Made by a program: the position numbers and the translations under genes
The notes under the pieces: model-generated
What the model saw: the letters and a program-made list of their open reading frames with translations, nothing else
Told to the model about the DNA's origin: nothing
Database searches by the model: none
From: Bacteriovorax sp. PP10
Lineage (GTDB): Bacteria; Bdellovibrionota; Bacteriovoracia; Bacteriovoracales; Bacteriovoracaceae
Length of the DNA: 64,000 nt
Reading direction: 5' to 3'
Assembly: GCF_035013165.1 (NCBI RefSeq)
Contig: NZ_JAYGJQ010000002.1
Span: 1,178,001-1,242,000 of the forward strand
Shown: piece by piece, positions 61,776-64,000 of the stretch
Position numbering within the stretch: the stretch's first letter is position 1
Layout of the letters: each line of letters begins with the position of its first letter

Positions 61776-62285
61776 TTACTTCACTTTCTTCAAAACTTTA
61801 TTTGATTCTTTAACATCTTGATTCTGTCTTGCACGGAATGTTTCAATTTTTTCATGTAGATCATCATCACTCACTGAAAGCATTTGCACAGCGAGAAGAC
61901 CAGCGTTGCTGGCGTTTCCAATCGCCACTGTCGCCACAGGAATACCTTTTGGCATTTGAACGATTGAATAAAGACTATCAATACCATTGAGTGCTTTTGA
62001 TTGAATCGGCACACCTATTACAGGAAGAGTTGTATAAGCAGCAGTCATTCCTGGAAGGTGAGCTGCGCCTCCAGCGCCAGCAATAATAATTTTAATTCCA
62101 GCTGTACGGGCACCGATAGCGAAACTTCTCATTTCGTCAGGTGTTCTGTGAGCTGATAAGATTTGTTTTTCAAAAGGAATTTTAAAAGCAGTTAAGACAT
62201 CACAAGCTTCTTTCATTGTCGGCCAGTCTGATTGACTTCCCATAATGACGGCAACAACAGGCTTATTTGATTTGCTTTTTTTCAT
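61776..62285 (-). CDS. purE: 5-(carboxyamino)imidazole ribonucleotide mutase
   Basis: The 169-residue protein has [58 protein letters not shown], and [14 protein letters not shown], the class I PurE blocks including the active-site His of SAHR. It converts N5-CAIR to CAIR in purine synthesis. Its ATG overlaps the purK stop by 4 nt (ATGA). Confidence 0.96.
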   Translation of the reverse strand: MKKSKSNKPVVAVIMGSQSDWPTMKEACDVLTAFKIPFEKQILSAHRTPDEMRSFAIGARTAGIKIIIAGAGGAAHLPGMTAAYTTLPVIGVPIQSKALNGIDSLYSIVQMPKGIPVATVAIGNASNAGLLAVQMLSVSDDDLHEKIETFRARQNQDVKESNKVLKKVK

Positions 62286-63427
62286 AGTGAGTATTCCGAT
62301 TTAAGTTTGGTTAATATCTCGATCATCTCATTTGGATCTTCACCTAAGAGAGTGAAGTGCCCCATCTTGCGGCCGATCTTTGAATCTTTTTTTCCGTAGA
62401 GATGAAGATGGCCATCTTGAATTAAAAGGAATTTGTGAGCAGGCATAAGTTCTGCCAGGCCGTTTTGTGTTCCTAGAAGATTAAGCATCAGGACATCTGA
62501 TTTTCTCAGAGTTGTACTTCCCAGAGGGAGATTTAAAACACTGCGAACGTGATTGTGAAATTGTGAAGTCGAGCAGCCTTCGATTGTGTAGTGACCGCTG
62601 TTGTGTGGACGAGGTGCTGATTCATTTAAGTAAAGCTCGCCATTTTTCGTCAGGAAGAATTCGAAAGCAAAGATTCCGACAGCGTCGATGGCAATCATGG
62701 CCTTTTCTGCGGCCTCTTTTAATTCTTTTTCTACCAAGTAAGTAATGTCGGCAGGTACGCTGACAAAATGGCAGATATGATTTTCTTGAATCGTGTGAGC
62801 AACAGGGTAGTGAACGATTTCACCGCTGATGTTTCTGGCGATTAGGATTGCGAGTTCTTTTTCATAGGGGATGAAAGCTTCAACTAAAAGATCTCCTTTT
62901 AGTTTTGAAAACTTTTCTTCTAGTTCATCAGAATTTTTAATCGTGCTATTTCCATAACCATCATAGCCGCCTTTCGAACTTTTTAAGACAACAGGGAATC
63001 CGTGTTTTTTTGTAAAGTCTAAAACTTCAACCGCACTTCCAACTGGCATGAAGGGCACAACTTTAATTCCGGCATTTCTAAAACTTTCTTTTTCAGAGAT
63101 TTTGTCTCCGATATGTTTGAAGGTTTTTGAATTCGGAAAAAGTTTATTGGGAAATTTATTATCGATAGCATCTAGGATGTTTTGATTGATGAATTCATTT
63201 TCTAAAGTCACGATGTCGCAAGTCTCACAAAATTTTAGAATGGATTCTTGATCACTTAGGTTGCCTTTAAAAGTTTTTGTTGCAACATGCTCTGCTGGAG
63301 ATGTTTGAGATTCATTGCAGTAAACGTGAGTTTGAATGCCTAATTCAGCAGCAGCGAGTGCGGTCATTCGAGATAATTGACCACTACCTAATATTCCGAG
63401 AACTGTTTGGGAATTGATATGATTCAT
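62282..63427 (-). CDS. purK: 5-(carboxyamino)imidazole ribonucleotide synthase
   Basis: ATG 63427 ([21 protein letters not shown]) matches the usual PurK start; in-frame ATGs at 63445 and 63466 exist and none has a Shine-Dalgarno sequence. It is an ATP-grasp enzyme ([61 protein letters not shown]). It makes N5-CAIR from AIR. Operon with purE, divergent from purF. Confidence 0.95.
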   Translation of the reverse strand: MNHINSQTVLGILGSGQLSRMTALAAAELGIQTHVYCNESQTSPAEHVATKTFKGNLSDQESILKFCETCDIVTLENEFINQNILDAIDNKFPNKLFPNSKTFKHIGDKISEKESFRNAGIKVVPFMPVGSAVEVLDFTKKHGFPVVLKSSKGGYDGYGNSTIKNSDELEEKFSKLKGDLLVEAFIPYEKELAILIARNISGEIVHYPVAHTIQENHICHFVSVPADITYLVEKELKEAAEKAMIAIDAVGIFAFEFFLTKNGELYLNESAPRPHNSGHYTIEGCSTSQFHNHVRSVLNLPLGSTTLRKSDVLMLNLLGTQNGLAELMPAHKFLLIQDGHLHLYGKKDSKIGRKMGHFTLLGEDPNEMIEILTKLKSEYSL

Positions 63428-63549
63428 CTGAAAAAGATCATGCATGAAGAAAATTAAAAATACCAAAAGATTTTACTGGCCTGTTCAAATAAAAATAATT
63501 AGTCTCTCTTTATCAACTATAAGTATTTCTAATACAAGGTATAAGTCTG

Positions 63550-64000
63550 ATGTGTGGAATTGTCGGAGTTTTTGGAACTCCTTATTCTTTTCAGGAAGTC
63601 TATCAAGGTTTGCTCCTACTGCAACACCGAGGACAAGATGCCGCCGGAATTCTCAGCTTCGACTTCTTGGACAAAAATTTTCACAGCCACAAAGACCTGG
63701 GGCTCGTGAGCGATGTCTTCCGTCCTGAAATCCTAGCGGGCTTTTCAGGACAAATGAGCATTGCTCACACCCGCTACGCTACTGTTGGCCCTCGAGAAAA
63801 AGAAAATTCACCACTCAATTCAATTGATCTAAAACGCGATATTCAACCAATGACAATTAACTACCCACATGGAATCGGAATGGTTCATAACGGGAATATT
63901 GTTAACTACTATGAGTTGAAAACTTATCTATTAGAAGAAAAACGCAGACACCTTTTTACCAATAACGATCTTGAAGCACTTTTAAATATTTTATCTGATG
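63550..64000 (+). CDS. purF: amidophosphoribosyltransferase, N-terminal part (runs off the window)
   Basis: From ATG 63550 the frame reads MCGIVGVFGTP (Cys2 is the Ntn glutaminase nucleophile), then LLLLQHRGQDAAGI, MSIAHTRYATVG and GMVHNGNIVNYYELK, all PurF glutaminase landmarks. Only about 150 residues are in the window. It catalyses the first committed purine step. Divergent from purK with 122 bp between, so purine repression could act on both. Confidence 0.95.
   Translation, partial: MCGIVGVFGTPYSFQEVYQGLLLLQHRGQDAAGILSFDFLDKNFHSHKDLGLVSDVFRPEILAGFSGQMSIAHTRYATVGPREKENSPLNSIDLKRDIQPMTINYPHGIGMVHNGNIVNYYELKTYLLEEKRRHLFTNNDLEALLNILSD

Noticed and set aside
62512-62745. plus-strand 77-codon frame inside purK
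   Set aside because: Shadow of the purK coding sequence with no supporting signal.
1-64000. CRISPR arrays, IS elements, prophage or integrase genes
   Set aside because: No regularly spaced repeats, terminal repeats, transposase or integrase motifs were seen anywhere in the window.

Overview
The window reads as chromosome of an AT-rich Gram-negative bacterium, most likely a predatory or predator-like member of the Bdellovibrionota (Bacteriovorax/Peredibacter side). This is inferred from the paired TIGR02147/DUF4423 regulators, the many secreted lipoproteins and proteases, two TolC-type exporters, a Flp/Tad pilus cluster and chemoreceptors. No rRNA, tRNA, IS element, phage gene or CRISPR array was recognised.

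Layout. 1-12 kb: three consecutive minus-strand genes for very large fibronectin-III/ASH-type surface lipoproteins, two of them paralogues. 12-16 kb: a small barrel-like protein, two TIGR02147 regulators and a secreted protein, with an 18-codon peptide ORF pointing the other way. 16-18.7 kb: a phospholipase-D-like lipoprotein and an exported NADAR-domain lipoprotein. 18.7-27.4 kb: two tripartite efflux operons (MacAB-TolC and TolC-EmrAB) and a MarR regulator with an obvious operator. 27.4-35.6 kb: MtgA transglycosylase, subtilase, two chemoreceptors, a thioredoxin-fold protein, a pair of small secreted paralogues and a secreted HExxH protein. 35.8-38.6 kb: a compact nuoB-C-D-I operon without the other complex I genes. 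38.7-41.2 kb: a secreted His/Cys-dyad plus HEAT-like protein and an RDD protein.

41.3-48 kb holds the most interesting system: a three-gene urate operon. Gene 1 is a PuuD-type membrane urate hydroxylase whose usual C-terminal cytochrome c is replaced by a cupredoxin. Gene 2 is hydroxyisourate hydrolase. Gene 3 is a 1533-residue fusion of malate synthase, OHCU decarboxylase, a beta-lactamase-fold serine hydrolase and allantoicase. The serine-hydrolase domain lies between the enzymes that make allantoin and use allantoate, where an allantoinase is needed and none is visible.

48-64 kb: RlmI-type rRNA methyltransferase, a possible TadB/C-like membrane protein, an SGNH hydrolase, EttA, aspartokinase, a minus-strand Flp pilus operon (Flp pilin, TadE/G-like proteins, secretin, CpaF ATPase), a SPOR protein, mannose-1-phosphate guanylyltransferase, a GNAT protein, and purEK diverging from purF, which runs off the right edge.

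Regulation visible in the sequence: several -35 boxes read TTGCAA, several genes have a -10 box 6-11 nt before the start codon and no Shine-Dalgarno sequence (candidate leaderless mRNAs), and both chemoreceptor genes have sigma-28-like boxes. All functions are read from sequence motifs by eye; no database search was run.
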